Below are positions 8,390 to 20,341 of a stretch of DNA of 64,000 bases, one piece after another (within the stretch, counting starts at the first letter, position 1; every line of letters begins with the position of its first letter). The notes beneath the pieces were generated by a model. The model saw nothing but the letters and a program-made list of their open reading frames with translations. It searched no databases and was not told the DNA's origin. Source of the DNA: Akkermansia muciniphila (lineage in GTDB: Bacteria > Verrucomicrobiota > Verrucomicrobiia > Verrucomicrobiales > Akkermansiaceae); contig NZ_CP114598.1 of the NCBI RefSeq assembly GCF_030848305.1, positions 1,488,001 through 1,552,000 on the forward strand. Reading direction: 5' to 3'. Position numbers and translations under genes: made by a program.

Positions 8390-11300
8390 ATGAGACTTCA
8401 TCTTCCTCCGTCTTTGCGTTCCGCCCTTCTCGCTTCCCTGGTTTCCTTCTCCGGCATTTACTCTTATTCCCATGCCGCAACCTCGGCGGATTTCTGGCAG
8501 ATTCCCGATTTTGGCGGTCCTGATTTTACATGGACGGGGGATGGGGAAGGCGACGCCGTAGGAACGGCAGACAATTGGGAGGGAGATGCAGCTCCCTCCC
8601 GCGTGGACAATAAGGGGCCGCACTTGATTTTTAACGGCGTTGAGGTGACGGTGACGGGGAACCCTCCCAATACCTCGGACGGCGGCGGTATTTCCGTAAC
8701 GGGGAACGGCAGTGTATCCGCGGGGCTGGGACAATGGGGCGGCAATGTTTACGTGGAGAAGGGCTCTACCCTTACCACCTCCTTCAGCAACCAGATCAAG
8801 AATACGGAAGCGGAAGGCCATGCCAATATTTATGTGGACGGCGCTCTGAACATGACGACTCCGGGGGGGAACCTCAATTTTGACCATGGCTCCGGTGCCG
8901 GCAATCATTACTGGCACATCGGGCTTGACGGAATGGTCAACCTGTCAAACACCACCACCATTACCAAGAACTCCAAAACCTGGAATGTGGAGGTAGTGGT
9001 TGCAAGCGCTATGGAAGAGCTTTCAGTCACCAATCGCGAGATGGTTGACGATGCCCTGATAACACGCTATTTCATGTCTACAGGGGCCGATTTAGGGGCA
9101 TCCCTGGATTCCCTGCGTATTTGGAAGCAAACCGGGGACGACTCTTATGAGGCATTGACGAGAGCCGATTCCGCCGGTCAGCTGGGAGCGGACAATTTCC
9201 TGCTTGTTTCCAACGGTTCCGGCATGTCCGTGCAGTACAAGGGGGAAGGGTATAATGCAGAGACGCTGGTCTGGAATTCCAACGGCACATGGAGCAATAC
9301 GGGAACGGGCTGGTACAAGCAGGGTGACGGAAACAAAACGGATACTTCCTTCCTGAATGGGGATGCCGTTATTTTCACGGCGGCGGAAGGTTCCAAAACA
9401 GTCAATTTTTCCGGAGGAATCAATGTTTCCTCCATGACGTTTGAGGCGGATTATACGCTCCTTCCCGGAGAAGGAGCCTCTCTTTCCGCCCGGGAAACGG
9501 TTTTAAGCAACGGCTCGTCCCTGACGTTGGGTGATGGGGATCACCGTTTTTCCGGATTTGAAAGTCTGGTGACGGGTGGGGAAAATTCTTCCCTCACGGT
9601 TTATATGAAAACGGATGCTTCTTCTGCGGGAAGCGTCAATTTGCTGGAGGGCTCGGCTCTTCAGAATCTTTACGTTGATGGTGCCTTGAGGCTGAGAGCT
9701 TCTGCCCAGTCAGGGACATGGATGCTTGGCGGAGCCAGCCTGCATATGATGGCGGGTTCTACCATGGTGTTCAATTCCGATGCGGGGACATCCATTGGAG
9801 CGGGGCAAACAGTAATCGCGGAGGGCAGTCTGAATGTTTATGCGCAGAATGTTTCCGACAGCAACACGTATCTTTGGAACCTGAAGGGCGGCGAGAGTGT
9901 CTCGAATGGAGATACGCTGACCTTTAACGGATCCAGCAATCCGACCGTGGCCGGCAATATCTCGTACGCCGGCAATATCGTAACCAGCTCCCAGACCGGC
10001 TCTTCCATGACGTTTACGGGAGATATCCGGGCGGAATCGTTCAAGGTCGCCCATTATTACGGCAGGATTCATATGGCTGGTAATGAATTGGCGGTCAACA
10101 AGCTGTGGGTTGGGGCCGGCGGCGGATACGACAATTCCCTTTATGGGGCCCTTGATCTTGATTCCGGCAATGTGACTACGGCAGGCCAGGTCCGGCTTGC
10201 CGAGCTGGGACATGGAGTGCTTAATGTGAACCAGGGTTCCTCACTGACTGTCTCCGGCAGCAATGATACCCATAGCACAAGCGCCAGCTTCCTGCTGGCC
10301 CACTGGGCTTATTCAGGGGAACTTAATTTGAGGGGCGGTTCCCTGACTGCATTGTCAACCTCGATGCGCCTGTCCTGGGATGGCACGGGCACGTTCAATG
10401 CCTCTTCCGGAACGGCGGATTTGCTGGGAATGAGTTTCTGGGCTTCCGGAAACGGTTCATTCCGGGGCAGTTTCCTGTTGGGCGGCGCGACATCCGGGGA
10501 TGCCAGGGTGAACATAGGCTCTTCGGGCATCACCGATGTGGCGGGGGCAGCCGTTATCAAACTGGGGGAAGGCACTCTGGGAGCCCTGTCCAACTGGAGT
10601 ATAGGCTATAATCCGAATTTCACGCCTTCTTATGTAGAACTTCTGGGCACGGTGAACGGGACTATCCTCGATACGCTGGATGCCAATGACCATGTCACGG
10701 GGCGTACTGTTACCTTCTCCAACGGGCTGACGGGAAACGGCAGTCTGGTGAAGGTTGGCGACGGGGTTCTGGTTCTTAACGGAACGGCCCAGGCCCCGGT
10801 CCCTGCCGAAGGAGAAACGGCAGCCGTTCCCGGCTTTACCGGAACGGTGGAATTGAGGGAAGGCGGTTTGACGGTGAAGGATTCCAGCGTTATCGGGCAG
10901 GGTTCCTTGCTGATCGGAGGCGGCCTTACCGTGAACGTTACGTCCGCGGACGGGTATGTGCTGAATGCCGGATCTACGCTGGGATCCACGGGAATTGCCG
11001 GAGGAACAGCTACTTTATCCGCCGGGTTGACGTTGAACGGAGGCGCTTTGAGCTTCAGTTCTCTTGATTCGGAAACGGCGGCTCTGACCGCTAACTCCAT
11101 CAGCGGCAGTGAGGCTACGGAAGTACGGCTGGGGGTGTCTTCTCTGGAAACGGGGATTAGTTACGCATTGCTTTCCGGAGCGGGGTTGACGGAAAGTTCT
11201 TTCTTTACTTTGGGCGGAGCCGTTGCGGAGCTGTACAATGGAACGTTTTCCGTCAGCAACGGCACTCTTTACGTCAATTTGAGCGACAAGGAAGGTTTGT

Positions 11301-14300
11301 TGAGATGGAAGAGCGGCACCTGGAATACGGAAAGCTCGAATACCTCCTGGAGCCTTGACGGAACTCCGTCAGCTTATACTGATGGGGAAACGGTATATTT
11401 CTCCAATGGCGATGGAGTGGATAAAAATGTGACGATTGCGGGGAATGTCGCTCCAGGCAGAATTAACGTTTCCGGTACGGATTTCATTTTTACGGGTGAC
11501 GGCTCCATTACCGGAGATACGACGCTGAACCTGCTGGACGGAGCTTCCCTGACCATGAACAACGCCAATTCCTATACCGGGGATACCGTTCTTGGCGATG
11601 GCAGTAAACTCGTTGTCGGCAATGCCGGCGCGCTGGGCTCCAGCACGGTCCTGTTGCAGGGGGATTCCGTTCTGGAACTGACCACGGGCACGTGGAACGG
11701 GCTGGGAACACGTTTGAACTCCAATTCCTCTGGCACGCTGAAATTGAGCGGGAACGCCTCCGGAACGACAACGGCCGCCCTGACTGGAGTCAGATATGAG
11801 CTGGGAGCCAATACCACGCTGACTCTTTCCGCCGGAACCTATGGAAATACGATTACCGGGGCCGGCACGCTGATCTCCGCGGTAGGAACGAATGTCCTTA
11901 ATGGAAATGTTGATATTACAGGAGAATACAGGGTGTTGGCAACCAACGGCACGGCATGCGCCTGGACGCTGGGTTCCGGCGCTTCCGTGACGGCGGGGAG
12001 CTTTATCGGCCGCTACGAGTACAATGGAACGACTACGCTCAATATCAGCGGGGATGCCGTGATGAATATTACCGGCACCTTGAGGATTGCCCGTGACGGG
12101 AGAGGCGTCATGAATATTGGTTCAGGCGGCATGGTGCTGGCCCGGACACTGGATTTGGGACAGAACTGGGACGGAGTAAGCGCCAAGGGCGCCACCATTA
12201 ATCTGAATGGCGGTTCCCTGTTCCTCGGTTCAGGCGGCATGACGGCGTCCGGAAATACCAATACGATTGCCCTGAACATGAATTCCGGGACGCTGGGCAC
12301 GACGGCGGCGGAAGGCTGGTCTTCCGCCTATAACATGACCCTTGCTGGAAATGTGACGGTTGATACCCGCCAGTATGATGCGGACACCAAGTCTTACCAT
12401 GACCAGGCTTCCACCGGCATCACCCTCGGAGGCGTTCTTTCCGGAGCGGGCGGCCTGACGAAAACCGGCTCCGGAACCTTGACCCTTTCCGGGCAGAATA
12501 CTTATACGGGACTGACTAATGTCCAGGCAGGAACGCTGGCGTTTACAAATACGAACGCCATGACCCTGAGCAGCATTTCCATGGGTGCGGGGGCCAGGAT
12601 GACGACGGCTTCCGCCCTGACGCTGAATAGCGGTGCGGCCCTCACCTTTGACATGACGGGCGTGGCGGCGAATGAGCCTGTCATTAATATCACGGCCGGG
12701 ACCCTGGCTCTTGCGGATTCATCCTGTGCGCTGACGATTAACAATTATGGAGAATTGGAGGCGTCTAATTATGTCTTGGCCCAGTGGGCTGCGGCCGGAA
12801 GCCTGACGACGGATTCCTTCACATGGACGCCCGACATCACCAGGGAAGGATTCGAATATTCCGTGGTGGTGGAAAACAACCAGCTTGTGCTGAAGGTTGC
12901 AGACGTCAGCGGAGACAACGGTTTTGTATGGGACGGAGGAACGGACCGGAAGTGGATCAACACCAGCGTTGACGGCTGGACGACGAGGCAGGCGGGAGTG
13001 GATACGCTGGATAATCAGGAAATTTACTTCTCTTCCTCGGAAGCGGGTGAAGTCAAGGTTTCCGGTACTGTAACTCCCAAGAGCGTCGTTTTCAACAGCG
13101 GCTCTTACACGCTGGTCAGCGATCCTGACAACGCGGGTTCTATCGCGGATTCCACAGCTCCCACCACGCTTACCGTGAACGGTACGGCCGAGGTTGCCTT
13201 AAACCTGGCCAACACCTATACCGGAGGAACGATACTTAATGGCGGCATTCTTACCATTGGAGCTGACGGAGCGCTGGGAACGGAAGGGGATATTACATTC
13301 AACGGAGGGACACTGGCCTATGCGGATTCCTCTGCCGGTGCGGATGCGACAGGTGATGACATTTCCGGTCGTGTCAACGTGGGAGACGGAGGTTCCCTGA
13401 ACGTTTCCGTGCTTGGCGCGGCGGATACCGTTTCCTGGGCCGGACTGACAGCCGACGTCATGGGGGCAGGCACTACCCTGACCAAAACGGGAGCGGGCAC
13501 TCTGGCCCTTGGATATGCAGGAAATACCCTGGCCCACCTTACTGTGGAAGAGGGCACGCTCGCTTTCACGGGCGGCGCGACCATCGGCGTAAATCCGAAC
13601 AATGCTACTATTGTCCGCGTCAGTGAAGGCGCTTCCCTTGCCCTCTCCGGCGGAACCGTCAACCTGCATGCCCAGCTCAATGGGGCTGGCACCGTCACGA
13701 TCGGGACGGCGGATACTGCAGGTCTGGTTAATATCTCCAATACGGGCAATACCGGCTTCACTGGCCGCCTGGAACTGGTCGGCAACGGGGTGAATATGAG
13801 CACCAATGCCAACTGGGTAGCCTTTGGGGCAGGAAATACGCTGGGAGGCGGCACCGTTTTCATTGACGGCAAGGGCTTCCATTTTTCCGCGGGCGCGACG
13901 GCAGCCAATTTTGAAATCGGCGCAACCCACGGCGCGATGCAGAACGGCTCTTCCGGCGCCACATATACTTTCTCCGGAAGCCTTTCCGGTTCGGGCACGT
14001 GGGCTATGGCTGCGAACGTGCGGATGAACAATGTCCTCACGGGATCCCTCAAGGACTTCTCGGGAACCCTGGTCACCAATGAGACTTCCGTCCACAACAA
14101 TCGCCAGGCCTGGAACTTCGGTTCCGGCGGGGCTTGCGCCACAGGAGAGGGGAATGCCGTTTTTGGAGACGGCGCCATTCTGGGAGGCAACACGGGCTCC
14201 GCGAATACCGGGCTGGCCGCACAATACAACGTCAATTACAACAATACGGAACTGGTGCTGAACGCGCTGGTTCAGGGCAACTCCAGCCTGACGCACGCAG

Positions 14301-17300
14301 GCGCGGGCACTCTGATCCTGGATCAGGCCAATACCGCTGCGGGAGCGCTCGGCATTACGAATGCCGGAGCCGTTGTTCAGCTTGGCACGGAGGACAAGGC
14401 CGGCCAGTGGGCCGGAACCGTGCTGAATGGAGCGGGAACACTGAAAATCGTCAATGGCGCGCTGACTTCCTCCATGACCCGGGCGGAAGGCGCGACGGCA
14501 GCCATTGTCGTGGACTCCGCTTCTTCCATCAATCTGGGCGATACCGACGGCGGCATGCTCAAAGGCATTACGCTGGCTGCCGGAGGCAGTCTTGCCAACG
14601 TTTCCGGAGATATTATAGTGGGCGAGGGAGCCACGGAAACATTGAATCTTACCCTGGGGGCGGATAACGTCAACCAGGATGCGGCCGGTACGGCCATCAT
14701 TGACCAGGGAGACGGCAGACTTGTCATTAACAATCCCGCCACGGTCAATCTGGACATTGACGCTATTGTGAACACGCTCGTCGCCCATAAGGAAGCCGGT
14801 GCGGAAAGCTGGCTCACCCTGACGACCGGAACGCTGGAATGCGAAAATCTTGGCGATATCCAGTTCAGCAGGATTCTTTCCAATTACGGCATCCGGGTGA
14901 CGGGCACCGACGGCGGAAGCCTGGTTCTCAGCGGGCAGGTCAGCGGGCTTTATATGGTGAATGATTCCTCCGCTTCCGACCCTGACACCGTCACCAGCTA
15001 CGGTACGCTGGGGATGTACTCCGGCGTGGTGATTTCCCAGGACAAGACGCTTGCCGTTCAGTTGTCCGGAGCTCCCGGCGATTCCGACGGGGACGGCGCG
15101 GTCATCAACAACCTGCTGGGCGCTACGGGAAGCACGCTGAAAGTGGAAAACACCAGTGCGGACAGAGGCAACGCCGTTGTCATCCTCAACAACGAACGCC
15201 TGGAAACGGGCTTGCCTGCTCCTGATGATTACTCCGGTGCGGATTCCATCATGGGCGGAAACATCGTCGGGGAAAACGGAGTTACCTTCATCAAGCAAAA
15301 CACGGGTAAGTTGACAGTCAACGGTTCTTTTGTGACGGACACCCTGCGCGTGGAAGGCGGTTCCCTCGCTCTTAACGGTGAAGGAAGCAACTTTAATCAT
15401 GTGGAACTTGCCGGCATAGCGGAAGGCGTTGTTCTGGACATCAACCGGAATACCGTCATGGGTGACCTGACGGACAGCGGCGAAGGCGCGGTCCTGAACA
15501 TCGGCAGCGGAGCCTCCCTTTCCGTCAACGGCGCCAGCAGCCTTTCCTCCAGCACCATCCAGGGCAGCGGAACGCTTACTCTCCACGATGCGCTGGAACT
15601 TTCCGGAACGGCTTCCCTCCAGGGCGGCATTCTGCTCGATCTGGCGAAAGATGGTGGCTCCCAGGGAATACTGGACCTTGGTTCGACATCCGGCAGCACC
15701 GTTTCCGGAATCGGCGGAGAGGGCACTCTGAAGAGCGCTGGCGGCGTTTTGGCTGTCAATACCGGTAATTCGGGCAGCGGCTCCGTTTTCAGCGGTACTC
15801 TGGAAGGACGCGGGCAGCTTAATATTTCCGGCAATGCCGGGCAGACGTTTGAAAACGTCATGACCGCTGCCGGCAGCAGCTGGGCAGTTAACAACACGGG
15901 GCTCCTCAATATCCGGATGGGAGGCACGATGGACGACCCGAAATCCAATACGGCGCTGACCCTCAGTAGTTTGACGCTGGTTGACGGTTCCAGTACGAAT
16001 CTTGCCTTCAACACGGACTACGCCGGCCCCATCATCAGCGTGACCGGAAACATCAGCATCAGCCAGGGCGCGGAAATAACTCTCAGTTCCACTGGCGGGA
16101 ACGAGCTGACTCTGGACGCAGACGGCAGTTACACGCTCATGCACGCGGACGGAGCCATTGATCTGGGAGGAAGCGACAGACTGGCTATCCTGCTGGATCC
16201 CTCCTCCTCCGCGTTCAAGAAATTTGAAAATGATGCGTACCTGGTGATGGAAAACGGCAACCTCGTTCTGATGGCCACGGCTTCCAGGGACAATAAATAC
16301 GCCCGCCTTGCGGATACGTTTAATTCCGGGGCCGGGGCGGAACTGCTCTGGAACCTGCCTGGCGATCTCGCTGCGGATTCCATCCTCAAGAAGGTGGATG
16401 ACGCCGTAGGTGCCCTGACGTCTTCCAACCCCTCGGAAGCAAAGCGCGCCATGGCAGCGGTGGCAGGAAGCACAGTCAACGCGCTGGGTACGGCGCAGCG
16501 GGACGCCCTGCGCGACCAGATGGGCTGGATCCGCAACCGGACCACCCTCATGGGCGTCAACCCCGCCTACGTCAACGACGACCTCCCCCGCTTCCACATG
16601 TGGATGGAAGGCACGGGCTCCTACGCCCAGCTCGACACCCGGGGAGATGAAAGCGGCTACCGGCTCACCACCTGGGGAGGTACTGTGGGCATGGACGCGG
16701 ACCTCAGCGACCGCGTCACCGTGGGAGCGGCCTTCACGGCCAGCTACGGAGACCTGACGGCCAGCGCGGCGGACAGCGCCGACGGCCACCTGGACAGCTA
16801 CTACGCCAGCCTCTTCGGGCGCTACCAGAACAAACGCTGGGCGCACACGCTCATCCTGACGGGAGGATGGAACGACGCGACACTCAACCGTACGGTCAAC
16901 TACGGGGAAGGAAGCTACAGCACGCAGGGCAGCACCGGCGGGTGGGGCCTTGGAGCCATGTACGAACTCACCTACGACATCTACCTTGACGAAAACCGCA
17001 GCAGCGTGCTGCAGCCGCTGTTCAACGCCTCGGTGGTGACGACGCGGATGGACGGCTATGAAGAAACGGGCGCGGGCAACGCGGGCCTGAACGTCGGCCG
17101 GCAGGACTGGACGACGGGAACAGTGGCGCTGGGCGGCCGTTGGATGGGTCTTGTAGGCAGCAACATCTTCGGACGTGAAGCGCTGGGGGAAATCCGGGTC
17201 AACGCGGCGCAGGACCTGGGAGACCGGAGGGGAGAAACAAACGTCACCCTGCTGGGCAACCCCGGCTTCACGCAAAGCGTGAGAGGGGCGAAAGCGGGAA

Positions 17301-17437
17301 CGACGGCGCTGCAGCTCGGAGCGGGGCTGAGCGTGCCGGTGGGGACGAAAGGAACCGTCTTCGTCAACGGCAACGCGGACATCCGAGACGGGTCCAGCTC
17401 GGTGAACGGAAGCGTCGGCTACCGTTACGACTTCTAA
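8390..17437 (+). CDS. giant autotransporter with PATR-type passenger repeats and C-terminal beta-barrel
   Basis: A 3015-residue type V secreted protein. Residues 1 to about 25 form a signal peptide ending SYSHA-A. The passenger (to about residue 2600) is a long beta-helix of Gly/Ser/Thr/Asn-rich strands, with passenger-associated transport repeats such as GSGTLTLSGQNTYTG near residue 1360. Four tryptophan-rich modules start near residues 26, 292, 969 and 1511. A helical linker (AKRAMAAVAGSTVNALG) leads to the autotransporter barrel, residues about 2736-3015, starting HMWMEGTGSYAQ and ending GYRYDF with the terminal Phe expected for BAM recognition. ATG 8390 is preferred to the TTG at 8381. 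From about 16.5 kb on, base composition turns sharply C/G-rich at third positions, unlike the passenger. Probable role: surface display or adhesion; no enzymatic domain was recognised. Confidence 0.92.
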   Translation: MRLHLPPSLRSALLASLVSFSGIYSYSHAATSADFWQIPDFGGPDFTWTGDGEGDAVGTADNWEGDAAPSRVDNKGPHLIFNGVEVTVTGNPPNTSDGGGISVTGNGSVSAGLGQWGGNVYVEKGSTLTTSFSNQIKNTEAEGHANIYVDGALNMTTPGGNLNFDHGSGAGNHYWHIGLDGMVNLSNTTTITKNSKTWNVEVVVASAMEELSVTNREMVDDALITRYFMSTGADLGASLDSLRIWKQTGDDSYEALTRADSAGQLGADNFLLVSNGSGMSVQYKGEGYNAETLVWNSNGTWSNTGTGWYKQGDGNKTDTSFLNGDAVIFTAAEGSKTVNFSGGINVSSMTFEADYTLLPGEGASLSARETVLSNGSSLTLGDGDHRFSGFESLVTGGENSSLTVYMKTDASSAGSVNLLEGSALQNLYVDGALRLRASAQSGTWMLGGASLHMMAGSTMVFNSDAGTSIGAGQTVIAEGSLNVYAQNVSDSNTYLWNLKGGESVSNGDTLTFNGSSNPTVAGNISYAGNIVTSSQTGSSMTFTGDIRAESFKVAHYYGRIHMAGNELAVNKLWVGAGGGYDNSLYGALDLDSGNVTTAGQVRLAELGHGVLNVNQGSSLTVSGSNDTHSTSASFLLAHWAYSGELNLRGGSLTALSTSMRLSWDGTGTFNASSGTADLLGMSFWASGNGSFRGSFLLGGATSGDARVNIGSSGITDVAGAAVIKLGEGTLGALSNWSIGYNPNFTPSYVELLGTVNGTILDTLDANDHVTGRTVTFSNGLTGNGSLVKVGDGVLVLNGTAQAPVPAEGETAAVPGFTGTVELREGGLTVKDSSVIGQGSLLIGGGLTVNVTSADGYVLNAGSTLGSTGIAGGTATLSAGLTLNGGALSFSSLDSETAALTANSISGSEATEVRLGVSSLETGISYALLSGAGLTESSFFTLGGAVAELYNGTFSVSNGTLYVNLSDKEGLLRWKSGTWNTESSNTSWSLDGTPSAYTDGETVYFSNGDGVDKNVTIAGNVAPGRINVSGTDFIFTGDGSITGDTTLNLLDGASLTMNNANSYTGDTVLGDGSKLVVGNAGALGSSTVLLQGDSVLELTTGTWNGLGTRLNSNSSGTLKLSGNASGTTTAALTGVRYELGANTTLTLSAGTYGNTITGAGTLISAVGTNVLNGNVDITGEYRVLATNGTACAWTLGSGASVTAGSFIGRYEYNGTTTLNISGDAVMNITGTLRIARDGRGVMNIGSGGMVLARTLDLGQNWDGVSAKGATINLNGGSLFLGSGGMTASGNTNTIALNMNSGTLGTTAAEGWSSAYNMTLAGNVTVDTRQYDADTKSYHDQASTGITLGGVLSGAGGLTKTGSGTLTLSGQNTYTGLTNVQAGTLAFTNTNAMTLSSISMGAGARMTTASALTLNSGAALTFDMTGVAANEPVINITAGTLALADSSCALTINNYGELEASNYVLAQWAAAGSLTTDSFTWTPDITREGFEYSVVVENNQLVLKVADVSGDNGFVWDGGTDRKWINTSVDGWTTRQAGVDTLDNQEIYFSSSEAGEVKVSGTVTPKSVVFNSGSYTLVSDPDNAGSIADSTAPTTLTVNGTAEVALNLANTYTGGTILNGGILTIGADGALGTEGDITFNGGTLAYADSSAGADATGDDISGRVNVGDGGSLNVSVLGAADTVSWAGLTADVMGAGTTLTKTGAGTLALGYAGNTLAHLTVEEGTLAFTGGATIGVNPNNATIVRVSEGASLALSGGTVNLHAQLNGAGTVTIGTADTAGLVNISNTGNTGFTGRLELVGNGVNMSTNANWVAFGAGNTLGGGTVFIDGKGFHFSAGATAANFEIGATHGAMQNGSSGATYTFSGSLSGSGTWAMAANVRMNNVLTGSLKDFSGTLVTNETSVHNNRQAWNFGSGGACATGEGNAVFGDGAILGGNTGSANTGLAAQYNVNYNNTELVLNALVQGNSSLTHAGAGTLILDQANTAAGALGITNAGAVVQLGTEDKAGQWAGTVLNGAGTLKIVNGALTSSMTRAEGATAAIVVDSASSINLGDTDGGMLKGITLAAGGSLANVSGDIIVGEGATETLNLTLGADNVNQDAAGTAIIDQGDGRLVINNPATVNLDIDAIVNTLVAHKEAGAESWLTLTTGTLECENLGDIQFSRILSNYGIRVTGTDGGSLVLSGQVSGLYMVNDSSASDPDTVTSYGTLGMYSGVVISQDKTLAVQLSGAPGDSDGDGAVINNLLGATGSTLKVENTSADRGNAVVILNNERLETGLPAPDDYSGADSIMGGNIVGENGVTFIKQNTGKLTVNGSFVTDTLRVEGGSLALNGEGSNFNHVELAGIAEGVVLDINRNTVMGDLTDSGEGAVLNIGSGASLSVNGASSLSSSTIQGSGTLTLHDALELSGTASLQGGILLDLAKDGGSQGILDLGSTSGSTVSGIGGEGTLKSAGGVLAVNTGNSGSGSVFSGTLEGRGQLNISGNAGQTFENVMTAAGSSWAVNNTGLLNIRMGGTMDDPKSNTALTLSSLTLVDGSSTNLAFNTDYAGPIISVTGNISISQGAEITLSSTGGNELTLDADGSYTLMHADGAIDLGGSDRLAILLDPSSSAFKKFENDAYLVMENGNLVLMATASRDNKYARLADTFNSGAGAELLWNLPGDLAADSILKKVDDAVGALTSSNPSEAKRAMAAVAGSTVNALGTAQRDALRDQMGWIRNRTTLMGVNPAYVNDDLPRFHMWMEGTGSYAQLDTRGDESGYRLTTWGGTVGMDADLSDRVTVGAAFTASYGDLTASAADSADGHLDSYYASLFGRYQNKRWAHTLILTGGWNDATLNRTVNYGEGSYSTQGSTGGWGLGAMYELTYDIYLDENRSSVLQPLFNASVVTTRMDGYEETGAGNAGLNVGRQDWTTGTVALGGRWMGLVGSNIFGREALGEIRVNAAQDLGDRRGETNVTLLGNPGFTQSVRGAKAGTTALQLGAGLSVPVGTKGTVFVNGNADIRDGSSSVNGSVGYRYDF

Positions 17438-17454
17438 CAGGAAGAAACGGGAAA

Positions 17455-17523
17455 GGAGGCTCGCTGGAGCCTCCTTCCTCCGGGCCCTCCAGAGCCGTTC
17501 CGGAACAACTCCGGAACGGCTCT
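17455..17523 (+). terminator. double hairpin after the autotransporter gene
   Basis: Two stable inverted repeats follow the stop codon: GGAGGCTC...GAGCCTCC at 17455-17474 and a long AGAGCCGTTCCGG...CCGGAACGGCTCT at 17491-17523. Neither is followed by a strong T run, so they may act as terminator or as mRNA 3' stabilisers. The rest of the gap to gyrB (17524-17759) holds only the promoter region described separately. Confidence 0.55.
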
Positions 17524-17709
17524 GTTGCCCAGGGAAAACCCGCCAGTGCCCCAAGAGGGGCAAAAATGAGGTAAAAACGCGCCAAATGTTCCCGGCCCCC
17601 TCTTCCGCTATTCGGAGCCGGAAAAAAACGGAACGCGAGTAACAGGGCCTTTTTTATGCGATTTCAGCGGAGTTTTGAACGGACAGGTCCTACGCGCGCG
17701 CACGCGTTT

Positions 17710-20318
<2,609 letters not shown>

Positions 20319-20341
20319 CCCCCGCACTCTCTTTCAGCACC

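Noticed and set aside
13199-17563. A 1454-codon open frame antisense to the autotransporter gene
   Set aside because: It mirrors the repetitive G+C-rich codons of the sense gene, has no domain, signal or start context, and spans the barrel and the terminator. The sense gene has signal peptide, repeats and barrel.
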